This document shows positions 16,727-26,961 of a DNA stretch of 64,000 nucleotides, piece by piece; position 1 is the first letter of the stretch, and each line of letters opens with the position of its first letter. This stretch comes from Cyanobacteriota bacterium SRBZ.bins.94.201705. GTDB lineage: Bacteria; Cyanobacteriota; Cyanobacteriia; Cyanobacteriales; Cyanobacteriaceae. The stretch covers positions 1 through 64,000 of the forward strand of contig JAUQQP010000044.1 of the NCBI GenBank assembly GCA_030549855.1, in the 5' to 3' direction. The position numbers and the translations under genes are program-made. The notes beneath the pieces are model-generated. The model had not been told where the DNA came from and made no database searches. It saw only the letters and a program-made list of their open reading frames with translations.

Positions 16727-18652
16727 CTATTTTTCGCCCCCAAAATACTTTTCTAAGGCAGCAGCAACAATCTGACTCATTGGCTTTTTCTCTGCTTGGG
16801 AAATAGCCTTTAATTTCTGGTACCAAAAGTCACTGACACTAATACGATGTTCGTGTCTTCTACTACGGGTTTTCTTGTCGGTTTTTTTACTGGAGTCGTC
16901 GCTTTTTGGCTGATATTTACTAGCAAATTCCCGTAGAGAATCAAAGCCAACCCGATGACAAAATTCACCAAAAGTCTCCCCGGGTTGCTTATAGTCGCGG
17001 AAGTAAACCAGGAGGGGTTCCAAAAAGGACTCCAAATCGGCTATATTGAGTTTATCGAGATAGGGACTGGCTAGGCGAGTCTGATGGGGATTACCCCCCA
17101 ACCACACCTGGTAAACATCAGGAGACTCCCCTACAAAACCTAATTCTGCCATATAGGGGCGGGCACAACCGTTGGGGCAACCAGTCATGCGGATGACAAA
17201 AGTCTCGTCAGCCATGCCCAGTTTGGCCAAGAGGGCATCAATGCGCGCCAAGACGCTGGGGAAAACTCGCTCGGATTCAGTAATGGCCAAACCACAGGTG
17301 GGTAGGGCAGGACAAGCCATGGCATAACGGGTAAGGTGGTTAATTTTGTCAGGATTCACCTCTACCCCGTGTTGTTGGAATATAGCCTCAATGTCTTGCC
17401 GCCACTCTGGTTGAATGTCGTAGAGAATGAGGTTTTGGTGGGGGGTGACACGGCCAGGGAGTTGATATTTGCTAATAACCTCCCTGAGGGCGTCTTTGAG
17501 ACGGAAATGGCCATTATTCTTAATTCTACCATTTTCGATGGACAAACCGAAAAAGAGTTTGCCGTCTCCCTGGTCATGCCAGCCGAGATAGTCCTTATAC
17601 TTCCATGGGGGCAGAGGCTTGAAGGGCTGTAGGGGTTTACCAAAATACTCTTCCACCTTCTGACGGAATCTTTCCACCCCCCAGTCGTGGATGAGGTATT
17701 TGAGACGGGCACGTCTTCTGTCGCTGCGATTGCCGTAATCTCGCTGGGTGGCCACTACTGCCTTGACTAGCTCAAAGATGTCCTCCTTATCCACATAGCC
17801 AATCTCGTCGGCTATTCTGGGGAAGGTTTCCTCCTTACGGTGAGTTCGCCCCAAACCCCCCCCTGCCAGGACGTTGAATCCTTGTAGTTTTCCGTTTTCA
17901 TCTGTAATTACAACCAAACCCAAGTCATGGGTGTAAATGTCTACTGAATTATCGCCAGGTACAGTGACAGCACACTTGAACTTACGGGGCATGTAATTGG
18001 TGCCGTAGATAGGCTCAGGGGAATCGGGGAAAATACTACCATTGGTGTTTTTAAGACGGGCAGCCTTAACTTCTGGGGCTTCTTCGGCGGTGATAATTTT
18101 CTCCCCGTCTAGCCAGATTTCGTAGTAGGCGCCGGTTTGGGGGGTAAGTAAGTCAGCCACCTTCTGGGCATATTCCCAGGCATACTGGTATTCGGGACGG
18201 TTTTTATAGGGTGCGGGGGGTGCCATTACATTGCGGTTAACATCGCCACAGGCTCCCAGGGTTGACCCCATATTGCGGATAATGGTAGCTATAACGGTCT
18301 TCAGGTTTTTCTTCAATACCCCGTGGAGTTGAAAACCCTGTCTTGTGGTAGCTCTCAATGTGTTATTCCCGTACTCGGTCGCCAGTCTATCCAGAGTGAG
18401 ATACAATTGGGGAGGCACATAACCGGCAGGGGTGCGGGTGCGCAACATGAACTGATAGTCCTTTTCCTGCCCTTTTTGACGATTATCCCGATTATCCTGC
18501 TGATAGGAGCCGTGGAATTTGAGGATTTGTGCCCCATCTTCACTGAAGTGGGTAGTATCTTGGTTTATTTCTGTAGCTATAGGCTCTCTTAAGAAATTAC
18601 TCCTCTCCTTGATGGCCTCTACCTTGGAGAGTTTTTTTGGCGCAGTACTCAT
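16727..18652 (-). CDS. sir: Ferredoxin-dependent sulfite reductase with ribbon-helix-helix-like tail
   Basis: Reduces sulfite to sulfide with six electrons from ferredoxin in assimilatory sulfur metabolism. Of 641 residues, about 1-555 are the nitrite/sulfite reductase core. The [4Fe-4S]-siroheme cysteines are in ACPALPTCG and [10 protein letters not shown], and the siroheme-site Arg/Lys segments are in the N-terminal half. After a Lys/Ser/Asp-rich linker, residues from about 600 read [17 protein letters not shown] then [13 protein letters not shown], which matches the beta-helix-helix pattern of CopG-type DNA-binding domains. A hairpin terminator follows. Confidence 0.95.
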   Translation of the reverse strand: MSTAPKKLSKVEAIKERSNFLREPIATEINQDTTHFSEDGAQILKFHGSYQQDNRDNRQKGQEKDYQFMLRTRTPAGYVPPQLYLTLDRLATEYGNNTLRATTRQGFQLHGVLKKNLKTVIATIIRNMGSTLGACGDVNRNVMAPPAPYKNRPEYQYAWEYAQKVADLLTPQTGAYYEIWLDGEKIITAEEAPEVKAARLKNTNGSIFPDSPEPIYGTNYMPRKFKCAVTVPGDNSVDIYTHDLGLVVITDENGKLQGFNVLAGGGLGRTHRKEETFPRIADEIGYVDKEDIFELVKAVVATQRDYGNRSDRRRARLKYLIHDWGVERFRQKVEEYFGKPLQPFKPLPPWKYKDYLGWHDQGDGKLFFGLSIENGRIKNNGHFRLKDALREVISKYQLPGRVTPHQNLILYDIQPEWRQDIEAIFQQHGVEVNPDKINHLTRYAMACPALPTCGLAITESERVFPSVLARIDALLAKLGMADETFVIRMTGCPNGCARPYMAELGFVGESPDVYQVWLGGNPHQTRLASPYLDKLNIADLESFLEPLLVYFRDYKQPGETFGEFCHRVGFDSLREFASKYQPKSDDSSKKTDKKTRSRRHEHRISVSDFWYQKLKAISQAEKKPMSQIVAAALEKYFGGEK

Positions 18653-18690
18653 TGGACATGTTAGTTAGAGGTGTTTGATTCCATTTTAAG

Positions 18691-18698
18691 GCGATCGC
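18691..18698. repeat. HIP1 octamer
   Basis: GCGATCGC, the highly iterated palindrome of many cyanobacterial genomes, lies in the divergent region between sir and pdhC. Only one other copy was found by eye in the window (1890-1897). Confidence 0.8.
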
Positions 18699-18785
18699 GC
18701 CGGAGAAAGCAAAAGCCAGATAAATGCCCCCTGCCAACTGATATAATCGTAGGCTTGAACGTTTATGGAAAATTTAAAAGTATAG

Positions 18786-20087
18786 ATGATTTACGAAATA
18801 TTTATGCCAGCCCTCAGCTCAACTATGACAGAGGGCAAAATAGTTTCCTGGGAGAAAAAACCGGGGGATAGGGTAGAAAAAGGGGAGACCATCTTGGTGG
18901 TAGAATCGGATAAGGCAGATATGGACGTAGAGTCCTTTTATTCCGGCTATCTGGCCACCATTGTAGTACCAGCCGGAGAAAGGGCACCAGTAGGCAAGAC
19001 TATCGGTTACATAGCTGAAACCGAGGCGGAAATCGAGGAGGCTAAGAGAAGGGCACAACAGCCGGCTACAACTGCAGCGGCTAGTGCTACCACTACTCCC
19101 ACCCCCACACCACCTACTCCAGTCACAGCCACAGCCACAGTCACCACCACAGTCCCCCAGACACATTCCCCCGCCAATAATGGCAGCAGTGGTCGTGTTA
19201 TAGCCTCTCCCAGGGCGAAAAAACTGGCCAAGGAGTTAAATGTAGACTTACGCACCGTCAAAGGCACGGGAGTCAACGGCAGGATTACGGCAGAAGACGT
19301 GGAGAGGGCTGCTGGAAAGGCTTCAACTACACCAGTAATTTCTCATACCGCTCCCAGTTCTAGTTTTGTGCCCTCCTTCACCCAAGAAACCACTACTGCA
19401 CCCACTGCTTCCCCGGGAGAGACAGTGCCCTTCAACACCCTGCAACAGGCGGTGGTGCGTAACATGGTGGCCAGTCTCCATGTGCCAACCTTCCAAGTCA
19501 GCTATGACATTACCACTAACGCCCTGGAGGAGTTGTACCGCAAAATTAAGCCCAGGGGTGTTACTATGACTGTGCTATTGGCCAAGGCAGTGGCGGTTAC
19601 CCTGGAAAAACATCCTCTCCTTAATGCCACCTACACCGAGGGAGGAATCAAATACAATGATGCCATCAACATCGCTGTGGCCGTAGCTATGCCCGATGGC
19701 GGTTTGATTACACCAGTGCTTAAAAATGCCGCCAGCCTAGACATATACTCCCTTGCCCGCAACTGGCAGGACTTGGTAAACCGCGCCCGCGCCAAACAAC
19801 TACAACCAGACGAGTATAGCACCGGCACCTTTACTATTTCTAACCTGGGGATGTATGGTGTCAGTCAGTTTAATGCCATTTTGCCCCCAGGACAAGGTGC
19901 TATCCTGGCTATAGGTGGTACTCGCCCCACGGTGGTGGCAAACAAAGAAGGCCTGTTTGGCCTTGTCAACCGCATGACTGTTACTATCACCTGTGATCAC
20001 CGTATCATCTATGGGGCCCATGCGGCAGCCTTCCTACAGGATTTAGCCTCTGTCATCGAAAACGACCCTCATTCTCTCACTCTGTAA
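18786..20087 (+). CDS. pdhC: Pyruvate dehydrogenase E2, dihydrolipoamide acetyltransferase
   Basis: A 433-residue E2 core protein of the pyruvate dehydrogenase complex. Residues 1-78 are a lipoyl domain with the lipoylation Lys in VESDKADMDVESF. Next come a long Thr/Pro/Ala linker (about 83-135), a peripheral subunit-binding domain (ASPRAKKLAKELNVDLRTVKGTG), a second linker, and the catalytic acetyltransferase domain from about residue 205. The C-terminal active-site region is VTITCDHRIIYGA, a DHR match to the usual HxxxD motif. No other PDH subunit is adjacent, as is usual in cyanobacteria. Confidence 0.95.
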   Translation: MIYEIFMPALSSTMTEGKIVSWEKKPGDRVEKGETILVVESDKADMDVESFYSGYLATIVVPAGERAPVGKTIGYIAETEAEIEEAKRRAQQPATTAAASATTTPTPTPPTPVTATATVTTTVPQTHSPANNGSSGRVIASPRAKKLAKELNVDLRTVKGTGVNGRITAEDVERAAGKASTTPVISHTAPSSSFVPSFTQETTTAPTASPGETVPFNTLQQAVVRNMVASLHVPTFQVSYDITTNALEELYRKIKPRGVTMTVLLAKAVAVTLEKHPLLNATYTEGGIKYNDAINIAVAVAMPDGGLITPVLKNAASLDIYSLARNWQDLVNRARAKQLQPDEYSTGTFTISNLGMYGVSQFNAILPPGQGAILAIGGTRPTVVANKEGLFGLVNRMTVTITCDHRIIYGAHAAAFLQDLASVIENDPHSLTL

Positions 20088-20126
20088 CCCCTCTCCCCCC
20101 CCTTGCGGGGGGCCTGGTGTAGAACT

Positions 20127-21242
20127 ATGCGTTACGAATGTATTGTAATAGGTGCTGGTCCCTCCGGGGCAACGGCAGCCTATCATCTGGCCAAAAGAGG
20201 AGTGTCAGTACTGGTTTTAGAAAAGGCCTCCCTGCCTCGCTACAAGCCCTGTGGTGGGGGCGTGTCACCGGCTATTCAGTCTTGGTTCGATTTTGATTTA
20301 ACCCCCGCTATCTCTGTCAAAAGTTACACCGTCTACTGTACCTGGCAACAAGAGGAAGCCGTAGCCATAGACTTGGGTGACAGCCCCATTTGGATGGTGA
20401 GACGGGATGTGTTCGATTATTTCCTGGTGCAACAGGCGGTAGGACAAGGGGCTCAATTGCTCACCAATGCCGAGGTTAAGGCTATAGAATTCCAAAAAGA
20501 CTCGTGGCTTGTCCACACCAGCAGGGGGCAATTTTGGGGAAGTTATCTGATAGGCGCTGATGGGGCAAAGGGGAATACTGCCAAATGGTTGGGTTTTGCA
20601 AAACAGAAGAAGACGGTAGTGGGGGCTTTAGAAGTAGAAATCCCCGCCACAACCCCTACTACAGACACCTACTTTGAATTCGGCTTGGTAGCCCACGGTT
20701 ATGCCTGGAATTTCCCTAAGGCGGATGGTTACTCTCTAGGTGCAGGGGGTTTTGCCAAACAGCGTAAAGCCCAGAGTTTCCACCGGATTCTTGAAAACTA
20801 TGCCAGTGGCTTTCGTCTTAAACTCCAAGACGGCTGTGAATACGGACACCCTATTGCCCTATGGGATGGGTTTCAGAAACTACATGCCGAAAGGGCTATC
20901 TTGGTGGGGGAGGCAGCCTGTGTAGTCGATCCTTTTACTGCTGAAGGCATCCGCCCCTCCATCTACAGCGGCATGAGGGGGGCAGAGGCAATAGTCAACG
21001 CCCTGGCTGGCCAAAGTGATGCCCTGGACAACTATAGTGCCATCATGGCGGAAGAATGGGGGAAGGAGATGATGTGGGCTAGACGTCTGTCTCAGGCTTT
21101 TTACCGCTTCCCCCGTCTCAGTTACCAACTGGGGGTTAAACACCCCTCCGCCGGCAAAACCATGGTCAAAATCTTCACCGGCCAGTTAAAATACTCCCAA
21201 GTGGCTCAAAGGGGCCTTAATATCCTCTCCCGGCTGTTTTAG
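20127..21242 (+). CDS. FAD-dependent oxidoreductase, geranylgeranyl reductase family
   Basis: A 371-residue flavoprotein. The Rossmann motif VIGAGPSGATAAYHLAKRG is at the N-terminus, followed by LPRYKPCGGGVS (a family hallmark), IGADGAKG, and LVGEAACVVDPFTAEGIRPS for FAD binding. It is shorter than ChlP, so a different member is likely, one of the uncharacterised GGR-like reductases of cyanobacteria. The start is the ATG at 20127; between it and pdhC lies a short C8/G6 hairpin (20095-20112). It ends three bases from the convergent ctp gene. Confidence 0.88.
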   Translation: MRYECIVIGAGPSGATAAYHLAKRGVSVLVLEKASLPRYKPCGGGVSPAIQSWFDFDLTPAISVKSYTVYCTWQQEEAVAIDLGDSPIWMVRRDVFDYFLVQQAVGQGAQLLTNAEVKAIEFQKDSWLVHTSRGQFWGSYLIGADGAKGNTAKWLGFAKQKKTVVGALEVEIPATTPTTDTYFEFGLVAHGYAWNFPKADGYSLGAGGFAKQRKAQSFHRILENYASGFRLKLQDGCEYGHPIALWDGFQKLHAERAILVGEAACVVDPFTAEGIRPSIYSGMRGAEAIVNALAGQSDALDNYSAIMAEEWGKEMMWARRLSQAFYRFPRLSYQLGVKHPSAGKTMVKIFTGQLKYSQVAQRGLNILSRLF

Positions 21243-21244
21243 CC

Positions 21245-22510
21245 CTATTTTTTAGCTATCTGCTGGGATAATACTTCTACTGCCTTGCGATACTGGGCAT
21301 CCTCCATGGTGCCAATCTTCGTCCTGTCTTTCATCAGTACTTCTTTTTCCTTCTCATTCAGTTCGTATACTACATCCGGCTCAATACCGTGTTTATTAAT
21401 GTCTCTCCCCTTGGGCGTCAGGTATTTGGCAATGGTCACCGCTAAACCTGAACCATCCCCTAAGCCTCTTACTGACTGCACCAATCCCTTCCCAAAGGTT
21501 TTAGTTCCTACCACTATAGCACGGTTGTAGTCTTGAAGGGCGCCGGCAAGAATCTCACTAGCACTGGCCGAACCGCCGTCTACTAATACTACAACCGGCT
21601 TGTTAGTAAGGGCACTGTTATTGGCATTATGGACTTCTACCTCCCCAACCCTGTCAACGGTGGAGACAATTCTACCTTTGTCGATGAACATGCGGGCAAT
21701 TTCTACACTAGAGTAAAGCAAACCACCGGGGTTGGAGCGCAAGTCCAGTATATACCCCTTCACATTCTCCTTCTCCCCCTTGACTATGGCTTCCCGCATC
21801 TCCTTGGGGGCATTGGTGCTAAACTGTACCAAGCGGATATAGGCTATCTTGCCAATGCCCGGTTGCTCTTCAATTCTAGCCCTTACCGGGTGAATTTCTA
21901 TTCTAGCCCTAGTTAGCACGAATTCCTTGATTTCGCCGTTACGCTCAATAGTAAGAGTTACCTTGGTGCCGGGTTTACCCCTTATCATGGACACCACTTC
22001 ATTTAACTCCATCCCCTCTGTGCTTTTGCCATCTACCTTGCGGATAATATCCTTGGGCAAAATCCCGGCCTTCTGCGCCGGCGTATCCTCAATAGGGGCA
22101 ATTACTACAATATTCTTGGTGTCCTCCTCTTTGGTAATTTGAATTCCTACACCCGTCAACTCTCCTGAAGTGTCAATCTGCATGCTTCTGAACTCTTCAG
22201 GCTCCATAAAACGAGTATAGGGGTCATTGAGCCTTTTGAGCATCTCCTTGATGGCTTTGTAAGCCTCTTCTTTGCTGGCATACTCCCTATTGAGGTATTC
22301 CCGCCGTACCTCCCGCCAATCCTCCCCGTTGAAGGTGGCATCTACGTATTGGCGGTTGATTATCTGCCATACTTCGTCTACTATCTCCTTGGGACTGTCT
22401 TTAAAAAAGGCCTGGGTTTGGGAATAACGCAATCCGAAACCTGTAAATGCTACACTGGAAATAGTTAAGGCCGTTGCCCCTAAAATCAGTCCACGTTTTG
22501 TCACTTTCAT
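21245..22510 (-). CDS. Carboxyl-terminal processing protease (S41, CtpA/CtpB type)
   Basis: A 421-residue protease with an N-terminal signal anchor (about 8-28), a PDZ domain (about 112-200; GELTGVGIQI and AGILPKDIIRKVDG) and an S41 catalytic domain. The catalytic dyad is Ser316 in GGSASASEI and Lys341 in KTFGKG; the 25-residue spacing matches the family. It acts outside the cytoplasm or in the thylakoid lumen. Paralogues (CtpA, B, C) are hard to tell apart by eye. CtpA cleaves the D1 C-terminal extension, which this genome has (window start). Confidence 0.93.
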   Translation of the reverse strand: MKVTKRGLILGATALTISSVAFTGFGLRYSQTQAFFKDSPKEIVDEVWQIINRQYVDATFNGEDWREVRREYLNREYASKEEAYKAIKEMLKRLNDPYTRFMEPEEFRSMQIDTSGELTGVGIQITKEEDTKNIVVIAPIEDTPAQKAGILPKDIIRKVDGKSTEGMELNEVVSMIRGKPGTKVTLTIERNGEIKEFVLTRARIEIHPVRARIEEQPGIGKIAYIRLVQFSTNAPKEMREAIVKGEKENVKGYILDLRSNPGGLLYSSVEIARMFIDKGRIVSTVDRVGEVEVHNANNSALTNKPVVVLVDGGSASASEILAGALQDYNRAIVVGTKTFGKGLVQSVRGLGDGSGLAVTIAKYLTPKGRDINKHGIEPDVVYELNEKEKEVLMKDRTKIGTMEDAQYRKAVEVLSQQIAKK

Positions 22511-22717
22511 ACTTTCTCTCTCAATGGTACCGACGAACAGGGTGTAGGAATCTTTTCCGCCTCTTGTTCCCCTTCCTAGTCCATTTTAGCTCTAATATTC
22601 CTTACCCTGATACTAACACATATCTTAGAAATGTTTGTGGTCCTTCTTGCCTTTTTTCTCTCTCATGGTAAAATCGTATTATTAATTGTTTAGTTATATA
22701 ATACAGGAAAAGGGACG

Positions 22718-23542
22718 ATGATTCAACAAAAGCAGTGGTGGGTGGAAAAATGGCTGGAATTGTTGGATTCCTACCGCTTCAAAAAAAGACTGGAAAGAGG
22801 CAGAAGCTACTGGCGGGAGGGAAATATCCTCAATTTGGAATTCAACAAGCAGTGTCAGTTAGTGGCAGAAGTCCAAGGGAGTCAAGAAAAACCCTATAAA
22901 GTAACTCTGGGATTGGATGTGTTTTCCGATGACGATTGGGGATATGTGATTGCTACCATGTCCGAAAAGGCATTTATCGCCGCCCAATTGCTAGTGGGAG
23001 AAATGCCTGAAGAAATCGAACAGGTTTTCATCAAAAATGGTCTTAGTCTTTTCCCCTTCAGTCTAGCAGATGTCCGCGCCCGTTGTAACTGCCCCGATAA
23101 AGCTAATCCCTGTAAGCACATAGCTGCCGTCTATTATCACCTGGCAGAGCGTTTTCGGGAAGATCCCTTTATTATCTTCCAATTGCGGGGCAGAAGCAAG
23201 GAACAAATTTTAGAAGCCCTAAGAGTAGCCCGTAGTTGGCGTCTGTCAGGAAAACAGTGGCAACCAGAACAGTTGGGGAAAATAAAGTCTGTCCCTAAAC
23301 GCAAGAGCAATAATAACAAAACCTATACCCCTCTGTCCATAGAAAATTTCTGGGATTATGAAAAACCGCTAGACTCCTCCCTCTTTCTTATCTTCTCCTC
23401 CACTGACAACACCAAAAACCTCCTAGAGGTGTTGGGAGACATCCCCCTTCCCTACGAGGAATCCCAAACTATGATGCAATACCTCTCTTCAGTATATCAG
23501 ACAGTGCCAGCTAAGGCAGTGGCCATGGCTGAAGGTAACTAA
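22718..23542 (+). CDS. SWIM zinc-finger protein
   Basis: A 274-residue protein. The SWIM motif is at about residues 125-145: RARCNCPDKANPCKHIAAVYYHLAERF has the CxC...CxH ligand pattern. The N-terminal part (RSYWREGNILNLEF, then VQGSQEKPYKV) is the usual pre-SWIM region seen with SWI2/SNF2 helicases, but no helicase gene is adjacent here. Family members bind nucleic acid or proteins. It overlaps the convergent next gene by four bases. Confidence 0.87.
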   Translation: MIQQKQWWVEKWLELLDSYRFKKRLERGRSYWREGNILNLEFNKQCQLVAEVQGSQEKPYKVTLGLDVFSDDDWGYVIATMSEKAFIAAQLLVGEMPEEIEQVFIKNGLSLFPFSLADVRARCNCPDKANPCKHIAAVYYHLAERFREDPFIIFQLRGRSKEQILEALRVARSWRLSGKQWQPEQLGKIKSVPKRKSNNNKTYTPLSIENFWDYEKPLDSSLFLIFSSTDNTKNLLEVLGDIPLPYEESQTMMQYLSSVYQTVPAKAVAMAEGN

Positions 23543-23949
23543 ACTCCCTCCACCAGGCTACTGAGGTAATCCCGCCACCGGGCAGCAATTTTAATGTCAG
23601 TGAAGGGCACTTCTACGGTTTCCTCTTCTAGGACTAATTTTAACAGCCCCTCTCCCCCTTCCGGTATCTGTTGCCCAGGAGATAATAACTGTTTTTTCCA
23701 ATACAATTCCACTGCCTTTAGTCTAGAAAGATATACTGTCTTCTCCTCTGTTATGCCTCTGGGAGTGGGGATGCCTACCACCAACAAATCCCCTTTCTTG
23801 CCCAACACTGCATATATGTCATACTTGGATTTTTCAAACTGACGGGCCCATTCTTGATACCTTTGTAACTTGTCATACTCGCGCTTACCGCTCCAAGTAA
23901 GCCAAACCAGTAGCAACAGTAGGGCAGACCAGATTAAGCCGTGTGCCAT
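23539..23949 (-). CDS. Conserved hypothetical protein with one membrane anchor
   Basis: From the ATG at 23949 this is 136 residues: a single N-terminal transmembrane segment (GLIWSALLLLLVWLTW) followed by a soluble domain of alternating strands and helices. A TTG at 23967 would add six residues. No named domain is recognised. It overlaps the convergent SWIM gene at its end and is divergent from the DUF3318 gene. Confidence 0.7.
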   Translation of the reverse strand: MAHGLIWSALLLLLVWLTWSGKREYDKLQRYQEWARQFEKSKYDIYAVLGKKGDLLVVGIPTPRGITEEKTVYLSRLKAVELYWKKQLLSPGQQIPEGGEGLLKLVLEEETVEVPFTDIKIAARWRDYLSSLVEGV

Positions 23950-24045
23950 GCATGCTAAAATTGTCAATTACACTTTGATAAGACTAGCATAGAAAAAGGG
24001 GTTTTTGTGACTATCCCCCCTTGTTGATGAGAGAGAAGAAAGACT

Positions 24046-24756
24046 ATGACTTATACTGCTTCTGCTAGGGCAGAAATGAATGAATTGAGACGACTAAAAA
24101 CCCTACTGCCACCAGAATTACAAAGTTGGGTAATGGTAGAAGCCTCCACAGAAATAAACCCACCTCTCATCCGCACCGAGGAAATCGGCAGGGATGAGGT
24201 GGAAATCCAAATTGACTTGGCAAAATGGGAAAACCTGGCTATAGACCAACGCAATTTACTATTCTGGCACGAGGTGGCACGCATTCAAAATGATACTATA
24301 CCCCGGGAAGGATGGGAAATGGCAGCCCTGGCTATAGGCTTGGGTGGAGCAGTGGGAGAATTATGGGTACAAGATGGTTTATTATTACTGCTAGCCTTGG
24401 CCCTCTGTGGTATTTCTGGCTATCGTCTGTGGCAAAAAAATAACAGCGAAAAAGTCCTAAAAGATGCTATCGAGGCGGATGAAAAGGCAATCCAAATCGC
24501 TACTCGTTTCGGCTATTCCCTTAAAACCGCCTATCAAAGTCTCGGTAGCGCCCTAAAAACCCTCATCGAACAAACCCCTAACCGTCGTCAGCGGAAAATA
24601 TACGAAGAAAGATTACAGGCGTTGCGTCGCAGTGCTGCTAGAATAAAACAACAACAACAGCAGCAAAAAGCAGCTCAAAGCGCGGCCAATCAGCCTCTCT
24701 CTCCGCCTCCTGCCTCAGAACGCCCCCGCAGTAGTGCTAGAATGAAAAACATTTAG
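24046..24756 (+). CDS. DUF3318 family protein
   Basis: A 236-residue protein: a soluble N-terminal domain (MNELRRLKTLLPPELQSWVMVE, then LLFWHEVARIQND), a hydrophobic double segment (about 100-125), a helical region (DAIEADEKAIQIATRFGY), and a C-terminal poly-Gln, Pro/Ser-rich tail. This layout is the cyanobacterial DUF3318 family, of unknown function. HEVAR resembles a degenerate HExxH but lacks the second His. It is 30 bases upstream of the glycosyltransferase gene and probably co-transcribed. Confidence 0.82.
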   Translation: MTYTASARAEMNELRRLKTLLPPELQSWVMVEASTEINPPLIRTEEIGRDEVEIQIDLAKWENLAIDQRNLLFWHEVARIQNDTIPREGWEMAALAIGLGGAVGELWVQDGLLLLLALALCGISGYRLWQKNNSEKVLKDAIEADEKAIQIATRFGYSLKTAYQSLGSALKTLIEQTPNRRQRKIYEERLQALRRSAARIKQQQQQQKAAQSAANQPLSPPPASERPRSSARMKNI

Positions 24757-24786
24757 GCTTACCTGTGCTGCCACTCACTGGAAACT

Positions 24787-26226
24787 ATGACCAATCCACA
24801 GCCTCAACCCCAGCCACCTGAGTCTTCTTTTCCTGATCCCATCTCTTCTATCATAGAAGAACTGACAGACCCGGAATTAGAAGAGGAGGAGTTTAAGGCG
24901 GATTTCTTTCAGGGATTGTCTGGGAGAAGAAAAAAGGCCGCCTTCACCCTGGGCGTGGTTTGGATAACAGTGGTTACTCTTCACCTGGTATCCTGGGGTT
25001 TTGCCGTCGTGTTAACCCTGGGTATCCTCATCTCCATCCACGCCCTCCGCTTGATTTTAGCCCCCCTCCAGGAGAAAACAAGTTCAACCCCCTCTCACCT
25101 GCCTACGGTTTCCCTGCTGGTGGCGGCCAAAAATGAAGAAAAGGTTATCCGTAAACTGGTGCACCAGTTGGCTAACCTGGACTACCCCCAGCAATTATAT
25201 GAGTTTCTCGTAATAAACGACAATAGTAGCGACGCCACCGGCCTTATCCTAGAAGAATTGAAACAGCTATACCCCCATATGCGGGTTTTACACCGAGATG
25301 CCAGTCAGGCAAAGGGTGGTAAATCTGGCGCCCTCAACCAAGCCTTGCCCCTGACTAAGGGCGAAATCGTCGGCGTCTTCGATGCTGATGCTACTGTTCC
25401 CCCTGACCTTCTCAGGTGTGTAGTTCCTTTGTTTGCTGTTGAAAATATAGGAGCAGTGCAGGTGAGAAAGGCCATATCCAATGCCAAAGACAATTTCTGG
25501 ACAAGAGGACAGGCGGCGGAAATGGCCCTGGACAGCTATTTCCAACAACAGAGGATTGCCTGCGGCGGCATAGGGGAGTTGCGGGGCAATGGTCAGTTCG
25601 TCCGAAGGGTGGCCCTAGAAAGATGCGGTGGCTGGAATGAAGAAACTATCACCGATGACTTGGATCTTACAATCAGACTACACCTGGAGGACTGGGATAT
25701 AGCCCTCCTCCCCCACCCAGCCGTGGGAGAAGAAGGAGTAAAAAGTGCTATCGCCCTTTGGCATCAGCGAAGTCGTTGGGCAGAAGGGGGTTATCAACGC
25801 TATTTGGACTACTGGCGTTTTCTTTTGGGCAATCGTCTCCCTTGGCGGAAAAAATTGGACCTGTTTTACTTCTTCCTGGTACAATACATCTTGCCCACCG
25901 CCACTATCCCCGACCTTCTGATGGCCATCACCCACCACAAACAACCCCTGGTGGCCCCACTGAGTAGCCTCACCTTCGTTTTGGCCTTCTGGGGTATGTT
26001 AATGGGCATCAGACGTACTAAATTGTCCCCCTCCCTCAGTTTGACTGATTGGCTTAAAATAGTCCAGGAGAGCATCTTGGGGATTGTCTACCTCACCCAC
26101 TGGTTTTTGGTTATCCCCGCTACTACCGGCAGAATGTCTATCCGCCAAAAACGACTAAAATGGGTGAAAACTGTCCACGAAGGCCATGGGGAGGAGGAAC
26201 TAGAATTTAACCCCACCAATAGTTGA
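24787..26226 (+). CDS. Family 2 glycosyltransferase, processive, membrane-embedded
   Basis: A 479-residue protein. Two membrane segments (about 55-95) precede the GT-A domain, and two or more follow (about 365-450). The catalytic signatures are [10 protein letters not shown] (first Asp), [11 protein letters not shown] (DxD), [16 protein letters not shown] (acceptor-side acid) and HQRSRW (QxxRW), as in cellulose and hyaluronan synthases. It should make or extend a beta-linked polysaccharide or glycolipid. No PilZ domain or synthase operon is nearby. It is downstream of DUF3318. Confidence 0.92.
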   Translation: MTNPQPQPQPPESSFPDPISSIIEELTDPELEEEEFKADFFQGLSGRRKKAAFTLGVVWITVVTLHLVSWGFAVVLTLGILISIHALRLILAPLQEKTSSTPSHLPTVSLLVAAKNEEKVIRKLVHQLANLDYPQQLYEFLVINDNSSDATGLILEELKQLYPHMRVLHRDASQAKGGKSGALNQALPLTKGEIVGVFDADATVPPDLLRCVVPLFAVENIGAVQVRKAISNAKDNFWTRGQAAEMALDSYFQQQRIACGGIGELRGNGQFVRRVALERCGGWNEETITDDLDLTIRLHLEDWDIALLPHPAVGEEGVKSAIALWHQRSRWAEGGYQRYLDYWRFLLGNRLPWRKKLDLFYFFLVQYILPTATIPDLLMAITHHKQPLVAPLSSLTFVLAFWGMLMGIRRTKLSPSLSLTDWLKIVQESILGIVYLTHWFLVIPATTGRMSIRQKRLKWVKTVHEGHGEEELEFNPTNS

Positions 26227-26312
26227 CGTACCGCGGCTACCCCCCAAAGGGGTGGCAATTGTCCTTTTGTCCCAATCCTCTGCTATTATTTTGTCACCGC
26301 TCGCTGGGTACT

Positions 26313-26897
26313 ATGTTGCAAATTGGACAAAAAGCCCCGGATTTCACCGCAACTGCCGTCGTAGGTCAGGAATTCAGGGTTATCAGACTCTCCGACTACC
26401 TGGGAAAATACGTTGTCCTCTTCTTCTATCCCCTGGACTTTACCTTCGTTTGTCCTACAGAAGTAATCGCCTTTAGCGACAGGTACCACGAATTTGCCAG
26501 TCTCAATACGGAAGTGTTAGGGGTGTCTGTGGACAGTGAGTTTACCCACCTGGCCTGGATTCAAACGGAGAGAAAACAGGGAGGCGTGGGCGAACTTAAC
26601 TACCCCCTCGTCTCTGATCTTACCAAGGAAATCAGTCGCGCTTACCACGTGCTGGAAGAATCCTCTGGTATTGCCCACCGTGGCTTGTTTATTATCGATC
26701 GCGAGGGTATTATCCAACACATCACCATCAATAATCTCTCTTGTGGTCGTAGTATAAATGAAACACTTAGAGTGTTAAAAGCTATCCAATATGTCCAATC
26801 CCACGAAAACGAAGTCTGTCCGGTAGACTGGCAAGAGGGAGATAAAACCATGATGGCTGATCCAGTAAAGTCTAAACTCTATTTCTCCTCCCAATAA
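26313..26897 (+). CDS. Typical 2-Cys peroxiredoxin
   Basis: A 194-residue thiol peroxidase that reduces H2O2 and alkyl hydroperoxides using thioredoxins. Peroxidatic Cys47 is in FTFVCPTE and resolving Cys169 in NEVCPVDW. A GGxG motif (GGVG, residues 90-93) and a C-terminal Tyr-Phe (190-191) are both present, the pair linked to hyperoxidation sensitivity. The start at the ATG at 26313 ([11 protein letters not shown]) is chosen over the ATG at 26223, which adds 30 unconserved residues. It is probably transcribed separately. Confidence 0.95.
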   Translation: MLQIGQKAPDFTATAVVGQEFRVIRLSDYLGKYVVLFFYPLDFTFVCPTEVIAFSDRYHEFASLNTEVLGVSVDSEFTHLAWIQTERKQGGVGELNYPLVSDLTKEISRAYHVLEESSGIAHRGLFIIDREGIIQHITINNLSCGRSINETLRVLKAIQYVQSHENEVCPVDWQEGDKTMMADPVKSKLYFSSQ

Positions 26898-26961
26898 GTC
26901 CCTCTCCCCCCCCTCCATGGTACAATAAGACCAGGTTTTGACTATAAAGGAGAGGTGGAGA

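Noticed and set aside
19070-19180. Short tandem C/A-rich repeats resembling a CRISPR or microsatellite array
   Set aside because: They are the Thr/Pro/Ala linker codons of pdhC, in frame, with no spacers of even length.
19007-19276. Long antisense frame rich in Val/Ala opposite pdhC
   Set aside because: It is the mirror of the Thr/Pro linker; no start signal or family character.
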